A DNA stretch of 64,000 bases from Tetrapyrgos nigripes (taxonomy: Eukaryota; Basidiomycota; Agaricomycetes; Agaricales; Campanellaceae): positions 1 to 64,000 of the forward strand of contig JAACJM010000321.1 of NCBI GenBank assembly GCA_013368315.1, given 5' to 3'. Below the pieces are notes generated by a model. That model was not told the DNA's origin and made no database searches. It saw only the letters and a list, made by a program, of their open reading frames with translations. Shown one piece after another: positions 1 to 13,029 of this stretch (position 1 is its first letter; every line of letters starts with the position of its first letter). Both the position numbers and the translations under genes were made by a program.

Positions 1-172
1 TGGGTCCACGGGCCGCACGCCCGAGACCAGACTCAGGGAATGGAGGAGGGGACACCAGTCAAAGGGGTTTAGACTGGTGTATTCGGTGAAGGTGGTAGGT
101 AGGAATACGGCGTATGTCGTTGGTGCGTCGTGTGGGGTTTCCCAATTCGAACACTACTCATTTTCATCACAG

Positions 173-354
173 AACACGAAGCCCATCAACAGATACTACA
201 ATACACCACCAAGATCCACAGGTCATGCCCGGATTGCCTTGTGGTGCACCAGGAAGAATTTGTCATGGAGCTGGATTTCGGATTGGAGGATGTTCGCGAC
301 GCTGTCGACACGGCGAAGCGACTTGTAGAGACCAGGAGAGTGGGATGCACTTGA
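173..354 (+). CDS. Possible 3'-terminal exon of an unidentified gene
   Basis: An open frame of about 60 codons follows a plausible splice acceptor (...catcacag at 172) and ends in TGA at 352-354. It has acidic and helical composition (a stretch like VMELDFGLEDVRDAVDTAKR) and a CPDC motif. A T-rich tract follows the stop. Upstream exons cannot be traced: the window starts 172 bases before, and no clear matching donor was found. I do not recognise the family. It could be a chance frame. Confidence 0.3.
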
Positions 355-449
355 TGCTTTTTAGGTTTCTTTGGTTTTTGGTGTTTTTTTTTTTTTTGCT
401 TTCCTGCTATTAAATCTGCTTTCGAATCGCTGCCAAGGTGTAGGACCAC

Positions 450-1033
450 TTATGTATATAGGACTTTGTAACTAAGATATTTTAAAGCAGACGCATCTTT
501 ACGTTGACGCGTTGGACACGCACTTGCGTCAGATCACTGACGCACCAGCGTTGTATCAATAGTCCATAAATATCATCTATTAGTACACCTATCTAGAGTT
601 CAGATGCATGATATATTGAGACTCGTATCTGTACATATATCTGGATTCCAGATACATACCATTTCTGGACACAAATCCACAAAATTGATAGGTGATCTTT
701 CTTTTGTTTGAATAGGTGTGCGAATTGAAAATCTTTTTGTACTTCTTTCCAAAGATCTAATATGACATGTGTCTGGTCACGAATTAAATGTACGGTAAGG
801 CATCCTAATATATCAACTTTCTGGTTAGATATCTAACTTACTAATACATGATCTATTTCGACTTATATCTGGGTTCCTAATGTATCTTATTTCCGTGCAC
901 ATATTAGATCACCTATCCGTCGAGCGGATATTTGTCCCTTTTCGGCGTGAAAGTACCAGTCTGTTGGGAATCTTGGCCCCATTCAAAGTCCGCCAGGCCA
1001 TGTGAGATTACCAACCGACTGGGAACGAGTCTA
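450..1033. other. AT-rich non-coding stretch with a degenerate duplication
   Basis: No gene seen. Two similar segments, about 590-700 and 825-925, share the order catgat-tat, gact-tatctg, g-ttcc-gata and gatcacctat/ggtgatc. This suggests an old local duplication of roughly 230 bp. Confidence 0.4.
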
Positions 1034-4000
1034 ACTACAGTATTACAACAGTATTACAAAGTGCTTAGTACTTAGTCCTTACTTCTCCAGGTCGAATCCC
1101 GACCCGAATCCCGAATCCCGGCAACTTCGAGTTACCGGTTCTGGGGTATACATAATAATACTATTGTAATTGACGGATCGGATTGGGCGCATCAGTCTGC
1201 AAATTTAGTTGTAGAGTTTATAAAAGCCGAGTTCCTTGTTTCTCCCGTTCCGACGAGCACGCTCCGACGAGGGAGGAGGGGGAGTGTATTACCAGGGATT
1301 TCGCGCCTCCCACAGCCGCAGTATCACAGAATATTACTATTACTGGTATGTAGTGCTATTATAGGTGTCAATGACATTGATTTTGCAATTGATGTCGATG
1401 ATGATCGAGGCAGGATTAGTGTTTGTCCTTGACAACTTGTCAGCTTGTCGACGTCGTTGCCACATCAACGAACGAAACGTATGTATGTATCATGTATGTA
1501 CAAGTCTCGAGAGGCTGAGATGAGCGATGAGCGACGAGTACGGGGTGATATCTAGAAGTTGAAACTTGACTCTTACATGCATATGGATATGGACAGGACC
1601 AGGATAATTTACTATGTAGTAGTAGTATCGTATTTACTTTACAAGTACATACTCAGGCTAGTAGCATTGTGATTAATTGCTTGCTTGCTTTCAAGGACGT
1701 TGACCGACGCCTCGGCGTCTTCCTCGGCGTCTTAGTCTTACAGTAAAACCAAAACGCACGCTCAGTCTTCAGAGTCAGAGACTCACTATGAGACGTACTT
1801 AAAGCTACGTTGCCACAGCAACGAAACCAAAGCAAAGCAGCGTACTATTTGCGTACATAGGTACATACACACTGGCAAAGAGTCCGAGATGAGCGATGAG
1901 TACGGGTAACGGGATGGGATCTTCTACTACAATCTTCTACTACTACTAAAGGTATTCAAATCTACCGTTGGAGACTTACATAGATAATACAAGACTTACT
2001 TGATTTACTCGATCGCAATTGTTTTCACTCTAAGCAGTAATTTAGTAGAGCACTGGTACTATAGCGCCCGTGGCCCCATGGCACAGTATGTATGTAGTAC
2101 TAAGATACTAAGATAGGGCCCGGATGGACGGACGGATGGATGGATGGATGGACGCCGGACGCGGAATGCATATGCGGAAATGAGCTACAGTGCTCTTGGA
2201 CGTGTACACTGTACGGAGCGGCGACCAAGCAGCGATTGGCAGCACTAAGTAATCAGTGACTAGTAATCGTACTTAATCACCAATTGGGAAAAGGAATAGA
2301 CCTCTCGGAGACGGAGACGGAAAACGGAAAACGGAAAACGGAAGAGGAGAGAGAGATCTACTCGAGTAATCAGGACCCAGTCTCAGGTCCGTGATATGTA
2401 CGTAATTGATTATATACATCGACGAGGAGGAGGGGAAGGAGGAAGCAATGCAGCGTACTATTTGCGTACTAGGTACACACAAGAGTCTGAGATGAGCGAC
2501 GAGTACGGGTAACGGGATGGGATCTTCTTCTACTAGATTTAAGTACCAAACACGTACTAAAAGTACCGTTGGATACAAGACTTACTTGATTAATATTGCG
2601 TTCAAACAGTAATTAAAGCACTAATAATCATAGCGCCCCATGGCACAGTAGTCAAACGGTATGTAGTACTAAGATAGGGCCTGGATGGATGGATGGATGG
2701 ATGCCGGACGGAATGCGGAAATGAACAACAGCTTGGACGTGTATGTACGGAGCGGGGACCAACACTAATCAATGGCTAAATCAGGATTGGTTAACCGGAC
2801 GAGTAATGAAACGGAACGGAACGAAATGACTCAAAGCTGCGTACAAGAGAGGAGAGGAGAGGAAAGAGATGAGCGACGAGTACGGGACGGGATCTTCTAC
2901 TACATACTAAATTCTAATGATGTTACGATGTACCGTCGGACCGTACATATCTGAGCTGAGTTGACAGCTGTAGGTTATGAATTGTTAATTACAGCCTGAG
3001 CGGCGAGCCTGAGGCCTGAGGGACGATAGACCTAGTAAGAGATATGTGACGGTGGGCAATTTATCGTGATAGTTAGCGCCGCGCCGCATCCCATGGCACA
3101 GTAGTAAGTACTAAGATAGGCCAGGATAGGCCGCGGGCTGGCCTGGATGGATGGCTAGATGGATGGATGGCTGGATGGATAGGATGAATGGACAGATGGA
3201 TGGAATGCACATGCGAAAATGAGCTACATACAGCTTGGACCTTGCTTGGACCTGGACGTGTACAGTAGTATACGTGTACCGAGCGGCGACCATTGACCAT
3301 TGACCATTGACCAACCAACACTAAGTAATCAGTACTCAGTTGACAGTGAATATGTAGGACTATACGGACTAGTGATTGCCAATAGACAGTTAGACCTCTC
3401 GGAGACGGACGTCGGAAACGGAAGAGGATCTACCTCGAGCTAAGTAACTACATACATCCAATTGCTAACCAGGACCCAGCCAGGGCCAGTCTCAGGTCCG
3501 TGATATGTAATTGATTATGATGCAAGTACATCGAGCCTGAGGAGACGTTGACTAAGTAATGCCGAGGCTGGGATTGGTTGACCGGGGAACACAAGTTGGA
3601 TAATACAAGCTTAGTAGAATGTGGAGAGTCTAGGTCCTAATACATATGCATAGTAGGAAGACGAGTTCCGAGATCTAGAGCTCTGTGATGCAAACATAGT
3701 AGCTCGGGCACGGAGGACTTGGTGCGCGTTAGATGCATACATAGAAAGGAAAAGGAAAGACGAATTCCGTGATCGCGTTCTATAGTAAACAGTTCGGAGA
3801 AGGACGATGAGTTCAAGTAATAGAACCGGTACCTATGATTTGATTGGTGCGCGTTAGATAGAAAGGAAAGACCTGCTCCGTGATCTATACGCAGTTCGGA
3901 GACGGAGGATAACTCAACTGGTACCTATGAAGCTATGGTGAGGTGCTAGAGAGGCACTAGTAGTTCCGCACTGCAAAGAAAGGTCGACAGCAACTATGAT

Positions 4001-4043
4001 CTGGCATGATTCTGGACGTATGCAAATCCAATACATAAAGACC
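1034..4043 (+). repeat. Copy 1 of a ~3 kb direct segmental duplication
   Basis: This block is collinear with 6948-10077. Both copies start at ctacagtattacaa and end at gcaaatccaatacataaagac. Order of landmarks in both: cccgaatcccgaatcccg, the ttccgacgagcacgctccgacgaggg tract, then three diverged internal units. Each unit carries gatgagcgacgagtacggg, taccgttgga, ccatggcacagtagt, a (GGAT)n tract and cttggacgtgta. Frames are short and not conserved between copies, so it appears non-coding. Copies differ by small indels and substitutions, and the (GGAT)n tracts differ in length. Confidence 0.8.
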
Positions 4044-4730
4044 TGCATTGGACCTTCATCTCACAGTAACAGTCTCATAAGCTTGTCAGTGCACTTCGTG
4101 CTGAAAGTGTGGCTCTGCTCTGGGTGTTTTCAATGTTTACAAAGTGAATATTCATCTCCGCCTAACTAAATCAGACTAAGCTCAAAGGTGTTGTCGACTC
4201 TCGATGAACCAAACTATGAAAGAAATCAAAGAAGGATAGCCTATAAGAATAGCCGCATGATTCTTCCTGCCACTTAAAAGATGATGCCCGGATGAAAAAC
4301 CTGACTTCCATTCAGGCGTAAGTAACCACACTATGCCACCTTATACTTGAGGTCTTTGCTAAGCCACTTCATCACTGTCAGACTCTCGCAGTCGTCCTGG
4401 TCAGATCCTTGGCCGTCCAGTAAAATGGTCTCGATACTCCAAAGCTTCTTCAGAATACCACTCCTCCTACAAAGCACCGATCCGGTATGTTTGCCCGCTT
4501 TCCGAAGTCTGCAAGAAGGAGATGCTGAAATTATTATGGCTGGAACATGGGATGAAGATGTGCTCACAGTGGGTCCCTATTGCGCAGAACTTGCCAGGAC
4601 GATTTGGGACCGATTCTTCTGCAAAGGGACAATTGAAGGACAACGGATGACCTCATGAAAAGTGTAGATGATGATCTACAAAATTCAACACTACAATAAG
4701 TACTACTTCCTGTGATCGGTGAGCGCTGAG
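4044..4730. other. Unique spacer with a possible minus-strand coding relic
   Basis: A minus-strand frame at 4331-4567 (78 codons, ending in TAG) has a plausible C-terminal look (KKLWSIETILLDGQGSDQDD...MKWLS), similar in texture to ends of basidiomycete F-box/BTB proteins. An overlapping plus-strand frame (4347-4658) is also open, so neither is secure. Nothing else recognised here. Confidence 0.25.
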
Positions 4731-6947
4731 CCGTCTGTATAGTATTAATGATTGGCGGCTACGGATGGGCGCATCAATCCACAAAGTTGAGTTTCTCCCA
4801 CCGACAAGGGAGGGGCTGCGGGAGGCGGGACTCCATTGGACATTAAGGATTAGTCAGTAAGCAGTAATGAATTATCAGACTTTGTCATTATCACTGTCTT
4901 TCAAAGCTGAAAGCGAAAGCGACGAGGTCGGGAATTAGAATCTGCTTCGAATGTTCAATGACAGTGGACACTGAACAATTTACCGTGAATGAGGACTCGG
5001 ATTGATTGGAATCTGAAATTTGGTTTAAAGGATGGGGGAGAGGTGAAGAGGAGAGAGGGCGGGGTGGGGCGGGATGGGAGGAAGAGGAAAAGATTCAAGA
5101 ACGCCTTAAAGCTAGAACGCGCCAGCCCGTCATCATCCTTGGCACGTATGAGTTACCAATGACTACAGTCATTGTACTGAAGTGTGTTGCAAGGTGTTTC
5201 GATTACGCTGCCTCATGGCTCACATCAACGAATGGGGATAAAAATCTCAGATAGATAGGATGGGGAAGTGCGTTGCTGTCGAATCTGAATCTTAGTGAAT
5301 CACCACCTGGCACCGAAGTGAAGGAGTCCTCGGAGATGTGATGCGTGGGTATGGGACGAGATGAGATGAGAGGGAAGATCTGCACTGTGCAGGACGATGC
5401 TGAGAATCCAGGAAGAGAAGATCCTAGATAGGGGGTACTCGCGTTCCAACTAAGAAAGGTGTTCAAGTTGAAAAGGTGTAAAGATCAAGATTCCGAGTGG
5501 AAGAGAATGAGAATGAGGGTTACGAGAGTCACGAGAGACTAGTAAGAGAACAATGGAAAACAAGAACGAGCGTAAAGGTGTACTAGGGGCCGCTATATAA
5601 CTGAAAGGATACTTATGAGAAGAGCTGTAGTTACACCAATGATTCACCCATACTCACACCCACACCCATACCTATATGTACTATACTTACGCGCTCGTAC
5701 TTAGTGTATATGCCATGCATACAAGCCCAGCCTGATATTGGCCTAATGCATGAGATTCCCGAATCCCGACGACTTCGAGCTTTGTATTGAGCCTTGACAG
5801 AATCAAACGGATGGGGGCATCAAGCTTAATTAGGCTTGAATATACACTTGAATATATTGATACCTATATTAGATTGATAGATTGAATTACTGTATTTGTA
5901 TGCTTCCCGTAAAACAACTTCCGACGAACACGCGCTCCGATGAGGGCGAGCCGCGAAGGAGGGAATTGGATTGGATTGAATTGTGAGGCATGACTACGGG
6001 GGGAGTTGTGTGGGAGGCGGGGCTACTAGTAAGTACCTGGGACTCAACAATCACGGTCAACTAATCAAGTATGTACAGGATCAGAAGTGTGCCTCGGTAA
6101 CCATACCACCAACGAAAGCGAGTCGCGAGTCGCAACGAGTTTCGGTGATCTGGACCTGGACCTGGACCTGGTGCCTCCTGGTGCTCAGCAGTACTTACAT
6201 AGTACTTACGCTGCCTCATGGCTCACATCAACGAATGGGGATATAGCACATACACATAAATCATCATACATATCTTGATTCTTGAATACGGACGCGTACG
6301 TGCGTATTTCATCCGTGTATGCAGTGGGCGTGTGTTGTTGATTCTTCAGATTGTATGGAAAACTGATGAAGATGGAAAGAGATGCGATGATTTAGGAATC
6401 AGAGACGAGATGAGATGAGGTTCATGAGACTTGAGTTGAGTAGCAGTCTAGCAGATCTGGATTCTGGATTCCGCAGTGCAGAGGATGCATATGGCAAAAT
6501 CCAGATAGCATGCTATGGCCAGTGATACTAACAGTAAGAAGATTCAGATTCAGATAAGGTCTTAGATAGGGGGTACTGGTTTTCTAACTGAGATCAAGGT
6601 TAAGAAAGATGTTGGAAAGTCACGGTTGGAAAGGTGTAAAGGTGTAAAGAAAGGAACGAGGAGGGAACGAGAAGATAAGTAACGTTGGACGAGCAACGAG
6701 CAACAAGTGTGAAGGTGTATATACAACGATATCGATTATTTTTCACCTAAAAAACTTGAAAGGTGTTGCATACGGTACCTTGCCCGCACCGGTACCCATT
6801 ATCATGCGATATACCCATACCCATACGCACAAGAACATGCCTACCCTACCCTACCCTAGTACCCTAGTACCCTGCCCATACCATACCCGTGGGCCGTAAC
6901 CCACCTTATGCCGCGTATACGCGTATACTTACTGTACTTTCTACGTA
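4731..6947 (+). repeat. ~1 kb tandem repeat units, plus orientation
   Basis: The landmark ctgcctcatggctcacatca occurs at about 5208 and again at about 6207, giving a period near 1.0 kb. Each unit runs from this landmark through gatctgcactgtgcag or its variant, tagatagggggtact, aaggtgtaaag, acccatac runs, gaatcccgac, atgggggcat and tccgatgaggg back to the landmark. A partial unit precedes (4731-5207) and a partial unit follows (to about 6947). No conserved long frame is present. The same family is inverted at 13.0-15.2 kb, and its gaatcccgac/tccgacgaggg part also opens both 3 kb blocks. Confidence 0.7.
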
Positions 6948-9900
6948 CTACAGTATTACAAAATGCTTACTACTTAGCGCTTACTTATCCCAGGCCGAAT
7001 CCCGACCCGAATCCCGAATCCCGACAACTTCGAGTTACCGGTTCTGAAGTACACATAATAATAATACTATTGTAATTGGTATTGTAATGTTGTACATATT
7101 AACGGATCGGATGGGGGCATCACTCTGAGTTTAAAAGCCGAGTTCCTTGTTTCTCCCGTTCCGACGAACACGCTCCGACGAGGGAGGAGGAGGAGGGGGA
7201 ATGTTTTACCAGGGATTTCGCGCTTCCCGCAGCCGCAGTATCGCAGAGTACATATTACTACTAGTAGGTAGTGCTATTATAGGTGTCAATCATTGATGTC
7301 GATGGATGTTGATAATGGTCGATGATGATCGAGGCAGGATTGGGGGATTAGCGTTTGTCAAAACTTGTGTAACTCGAAACATGTCAGCCCTGCCGAAACT
7401 TGACAACTTGACATGTAGTACAACTTGTCATGCCTGTCGTTGCCACATCGACGAACGAATTTGAAGTCTGTGTATGTACAAGAGTCTGAGATGAGCGACC
7501 AGCGACGAGTACGGGGTGATATCTAGAAGTTGAAACTTGACAGACAGGATGATGCATATGGGTATGGATATGAGTATCAAATGGATATGGACAGGACCAG
7601 GATAATCTACTCGTAATTTACTATATTAGTAGCTATGTAGTAGTAGTAGTATCGTGTTTAAGGATTGATATATTGCTTGCTTGCTTTCAAGGAACGTCGA
7701 CCGACGCCTCGGCGTCTTCCTCGGCGTCTTAGTCTTACAGTCAAACAAAAACGCACGCTCGGTCTTCAGAGTCGGAGACTCACTAGAAACAGAAACGGAT
7801 GTACTTACGAAGAAGTTACGCTGCCACAGCAACTAAACCAAAGTAAAGCAAAGCAGCGTACTATTTGCGTACATAGGTACCCACACTGGCAAAGAGTCCG
7901 AGATGAGCGATGAGTACGGGTAACGGGATGGGATCTTCTGTATACTACAATCTTCTACTACTACTAAAGGTATTCAAATCTACCGTTGGAGACTTACATA
8001 GATAATACAAGACTTACTTGATTTACTCAATCGCAATTGTTTTCACTCTAAGCAGTAATTTAGTAGAGCACTGGTACTATAGCGCCCGTGGCCCCATGGC
8101 ACAGTATGTATGTAGTACTTACTAAGATACTAAGATAGGCCCGGATGGACGGACGGATGGATGGATGGATGGATGGATGGATGGATGGATGGATGGATGG
8201 ATGGACGCCGGACGCGGGATGCGTTTGCGGAAATGAGCTACAGTGCTCTTGGACGCGCACACTGTACGGAGCGGCGACTAAGCAGCGATTGGCAGGACTA
8301 ATCAGTGACTAGTAATCGTACTCGTACTTAATCACCTATTGGGAAAAGGAATAGACCTCTCGGAGACGGAGACGGAAAACGGAAAACGGAAAACGGAAGA
8401 GGAGAGAGAGATCTACTCGAGCTATGTAAGTGAGTAATCAGGACCCAGTCTCAGGTCCGTGATATGTACGTAATTGATTATATACATCGACGAGGAGGAG
8501 GGGAAGGAGGAAGCAAAGCAGCGTACTATTTGCGTGCTAGGTACACACAAGAGTCTGAGATGAGCGACGAGTACGGGTAACGGGATGGGATCTTAAGTAC
8601 CAAACAAGTACTAAAAGTACCGTTGGATATATACAAGACTTACTTGATTAATATTGCGTTCAAACAGTAATTAAAGCACTAGTAATCATAGCGCCCCATG
8701 GCACAGTAGTCAAACGGTATGTAGTACTAAGATAGGGCCTGGATGGATGGATGGATGCCGAGGCCCGGATGGGATGCGGAAATGAACTACAGCTTGGACG
8801 TGTATGTACGGAGCGGGGACCAACACTAATCAGTGGCTAAATCAGGATTGGTTAACCGGACGAGTAATGAAACGAAACGAAACGGAACGGAACGAAATGA
8901 CTCAAAGCTGCGTACAACTTACAAGAGAGGAGAGGAGAGAGATGAGCGACGAGTACGGGACGGGATCTTCTACTACATACTAAATTCTAATGATGTTACG
9001 ATGTACCGTCGGATCGTACATATCTGAGCTGAGTTGACAGCTGTAAGTTATGAATTGTTAATTACAGCCTGAGTGGCGAGCCTGAGGGACGATAGACCTA
9101 GTAAGAGATATGTGACGGTGGGCAATTTATCGTGGTAGTTAGCGCCGCTGCCGCGTCCCATGGCACAGTAGTAAGTACTAAGATAGGCCAGGATAGGCCG
9201 CGGGTTGGCCCGGATGGATGGCTGGATGGATGGATGGCTGGATGGATAGGATGGATGGATGGATGGATGGATGGAATGCACATGCGAAAATGAGCTACAT
9301 ACAGCTTGGACCTTGCTTGGACCTGGACGCGTACTACAGTAGTATACGTGTACCGAGCGGCGACTATTGACCACTGACCAACCAACACTAAGTAATTATA
9401 ATCAGTTGACAGTGACTATGTAGGATTAGTGATCGCCAATAAGTAGACAGCTATTAGACCTCTCGGAGACGGACGTCGGAAACGGAAGAGGATCTACCTT
9501 GAGCTAAGTACATACATACTAACCAGGACCCAGCCAGGGCCAGCCTCAGGTCCGTGATATGTAATTGATTATGATGCAAGTACATCGAGCCTGAGGAGGC
9601 GTTGACTAAGTAATGCCGAGGCTGGGATTGGTTGACCGGGGAACACAAGTTGGATAATACGAGCTTAGTAGAATGTGGAGAGTCTAGGTCCTAATACATA
9701 TGCATAGTAGGAAGACGAGCTCCGAGATCTAGAGCTCTGTGATGCAAACATAGTTGCTCGGGCACGGAGGACTTGGTGCACGTATAGAAAGGAAAAGGAA
9801 AGACGAGTTCCGTGATCGTTTTCTATAGTAAGCAGTTCGGACGATGAGATCAAGTAATAGAACCGGTGCCTATGATTTGATTGGTGCGCGTTAGATAGAA

Positions 9901-10077
9901 AGGAAAGTCTCGTTCCGTGATCTATACGCACCTCGGAGACGGAGAATAACTCAACTGGTACCTATGAACCTATGGTGAGGTGCTAGAGAGGCACTAGTAG
10001 TTCCGCAGCAAAGAAAGGTCGACAGCAACTATGATCTGGCATGATTCTGGACGTATGCAAATCCAATACATAAAGAC
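6948..10077 (+). repeat. Copy 2 of the ~3 kb direct segmental duplication
   Basis: Collinear with 1034-4043 along its whole length at high identity, offset by about 5.9 kb. The most visible length difference is an expanded (GGAT)n tract at 8153-8202. No gene is supported inside it. Confidence 0.8.
8153..8202. repeat. (GGAT)n microsatellite
   Basis: About twelve tandem GGAT units. The allelic position in copy 1 (about 2136-2150) holds only four or so. Shorter GGAT tracts occur at 2684-2700, 3147-3200, 8742-8755 and 9212-9272, always at the equivalent place of the internal repeat unit. Confidence 0.85.
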
Positions 10078-10679
10078 ATACATAGCCCCGAGTCACTTTA
10101 AGAACAAAAAAGACAGGTCACAGATCGATACTGATGGTGGCATTGGTAGGGATTTCAATTGGATATGTAGGACTGCCAAAGACCGATGAAATGGATCTCG
10201 AGTTGGGCTTATTTTGAGTTTGAGTGTGTTGGAAGCAAAAAGCACTGGCCTAACGTGATGGGGGCGCATCTAAGTAGTTCAGCGTAGCGCACGGAATGAG
10301 TACGGACGGAATGAGAGTGAATCCGAAGGCGGTGTCCTCGAGAGCTTTCTCGCCTAGGCCATGTCACTGTCAGCCGGCGGCGAGACTTTACTGGGATATA
10401 CAGACGTCAAAGGAGTACACGCCGCTCACAGCGAAGCGCCTTAGGGTTGGTGCGGATGGGCTGATGTGGAGTAACGCCGTACGGGGACAGACATGTTCAC
10501 ATTGACTACAGCGAAGACGTCGGAAACGTGTGAATCACGGGCTTTCCACTGATTCGTTCCTCACCTTCCATTTTAGACGGCACCCGAAAAGAACTGTGTA
10601 TGACAGTTCTTTTCGAGGACCTCGGATTTCGTGATACTACAAAATAAACGCTTGTTTCGAAATCAGAAGCGACAACGAA
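10078..10679. other. Intergenic, upstream of the F-box-like gene
   Basis: Small open frames exist on both strands, but none has supporting features. An inverted pair, aaaagaactg and cagttctttt, at about 10588-10614 could form a hairpin about 70 bp before the next start codon. Confidence 0.3.
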
Positions 10680-12399
10680 ATGTGGACACAACTCCCTCCT
10701 GAACTCAAACTCGCTGTAGCTGATTTGGTCGTCGACACCAAGTCACGGTCCCTGGCTTATGTGGACCGGGCGACATACGATGCCTGTTTGCCGGCCTTGT
10801 TTAGAGTGCGTACCTCGCTTTCCTCTCCACTGACGCTGCCTCACACCTTCTCCACAGACTATCCGACTAGAGAACTATTCTTCTCTTCAGCACTTGATAA
10901 AAACAGTCCCAGCACACTACGCCAGGTTTATCCATCGTTTGGATGTGTGCACCTCGTCATCAGTACCAGTTATCGACAAAACCACCCTCCTATCATCATT
11001 CCTCCAATCCTGCGTCTGTCTAAAGGACCTCACATTACGCTTAGACGGCTCTCTACACTACACCCTCCGAGATGCATTTGTAACGTTGAGTGATTTGACA
11101 AAGTTGACGGTGATCAATTGTGCAAATGAGGTCGAGAGGCCTTTGTGAGTTTCCCTAGCTACTCCAATAGTACTAATACTAACCCATTATTCTAGGAGCG
11201 AACGCTTCGTCGTATCCCTCTGCGCCTCTCTCCCCCGTCTCACTCACCTCTCCCTCGATAACATCTCCAGATCATCGCTTCATGCCACTGACCATGCCGC
11301 CATCCCACTCGTCACAAACGACAACTCTATACCCCCTCTCCCAACACTTCCCCACCTAACGCTCTCCCTCCCCTCCCTCCTATCCATCCCAACCCTCCGC
11401 GCTCTATCTATACACAACACCCACCTCGGAGATCCTCGCTGGGGAGAAGATACTTTGGAAGTCAACTGTCGTTTGGAAAGCCTAGATTTGGGCGGATACG
11501 TTTACTCTCATTCTTATTCTTCATATGCAGGGTTTAGTGGAACTGGTATGAACGAAGAAGAAGAAATGAGAATGTGGACGGAACGAATCGTTCGTGCAGT
11601 TGGGTGTTGTCAACATGACAACTTCAAGTCCAGCTCATCATCACTCGTGTCTCTATCCCTTACTTCGTCATTTTCTCCTTCGGGTTTGGGTTCGGGATCA
11701 CCAGCTCCATCACTTCTCAGCAGCAGCAATACCAAACCCAACCCCAATCCAAGGATGACACTTCCCTCACTTCGTTCCCTCCATCTATCCCCATTCTTCC
11801 CATACTTCTCTCCAGTATCTCCAACTGCCCCGTCGTCGTCGGATGTCAATCCCGACGAGCCCTTGCCCTCAGAAGACCTCGAAGACGAAGACGCATTCAG
11901 CCACTCCCTCTCAAACCTCGCCTCGTCCCCAATCGAACGTATCGAAATCCAATGCTACGAAGATGATTTGGTGGATGTGTGTAAAAAGGTCGAGGGGTTT
12001 ATTAGGGTGCGTGAGGCGCGTCAGCCCCAGCCACAACCTCGTGTTCCTACTAGGAAGACGTCTTCGTCTTCGTCTTCGTTTTTCAAACACCTTCGTCAAA
12101 TTGATGTCGTTTCTGTGAAAGACCAGGACCAAGACGCCTTCTCTGCCTCTAGGTGTGGCTCAGGCTTTGTAGACCCCCTCGACGAAGAAGATGCGTTGGA
12201 GAGAGCGGAAGCTCTCCGATCTCTTCAACATGTATGCCGAGAAGCCCGACTTGCTTCTTCTGTACGAGAGGCGAGGATGAGAATTGGTGGAGCGTCGTTG
12301 GAGTATCTTGATTTGGATGTAGACATGGGATCGGTATCTACGACTACGAGTGTGGAGAGAGTGGGAGTAGATGGACGGGTGAGGTCTATGACGATATAG
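10680..12399 (+). CDS. F-box-like protein, intact, 538 residues
   Basis: Exons 10680-10805, 10858-11144 and 11196-12399. The two introns are 52 and 51 bp with GTGCGT/CCACAG and GTGAGT/TTCTAG borders, and phases close exactly to 539 codons including the TAG stop. The start (MWTQLPPELKLAVADLVVDT) is a typical shortened basidiomycete F-box: LPPEL, then repeated hydrophobic positions. The middle has irregular leucine-rich segments of the LxxLTLxxC type, followed by a long Ser/Pro/Asp/Glu-rich low-complexity region. F-box proteins of this kind normally act as substrate-recognition subunits of SCF ubiquitin ligases; the substrate cannot be told. It is isolated among repeats. An alternative reading as a non-F-box LRR protein is possible because the F-box is short. 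Confidence 0.75.
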
Positions 12400-13029
12400 G
12401 GAGTTGGAGTCGAGAACGCGTCTTAAAATGGCATACTCTCGACATCATGCATCATGAAATACTTATGAAATTATGAATCACTACTCATTCTGCATGGCCT
12501 GCATACTACGTACTACGTATACCTATACCTATACTTATTTCTTATGTTTTCTTTTTCTCTCTCTCTCCTTCCTTGGGTTTCCTTGTTTCCTGTTTGTTGT
12601 TTGTTGTATACTTATGGGCGATGGGACGATGAGGACTTGGTGATGTCATGTAGTACGCACATACATACCTATTCCTATTTTTGTGCTTGTGCTTTATACG
12701 CGATATGTATTGGCGCGATATACGATATACGATATACACACCTAGTAACGTTAACCTAGTAATTCCAAAGTAATCCATGGGTCAACCAAGACAGCGACTC
12801 GACTCTTTGAATCTGATCTGATCTAGAGAAATGAAATGATTTAAAAGTTTGACTTTATAGGTAAGGGGTAAGGGAAGGGAAGGGGTCTCTTCATCTCCTG
12901 GTCCAAAGCCGGTAACTACTTGTAATAGACAACTCCTCCTCCTCCACCACCTTCACTCATTCTGCGATCAGATCCAAATCCCCAATCAACGTCGAGTCTC
13001 GACTCCAGCCCACTCAGAGTCTTGGTTAT
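12400..13029. other. Intergenic
   Basis: No gene seen. It includes a pyrimidine-rich tract (about 12546-12570) and AT/GATATAC-rich runs near 12710-12740. Confidence 0.35.

Noticed and set aside
6838..6875. (CCCTA)n-like run resembling telomeric repeat
   Set aside because: Only a few imperfect units (ccctaccctaccctagtaccctag) inside the ~1 kb repeat family, with normal sequence on both sides.
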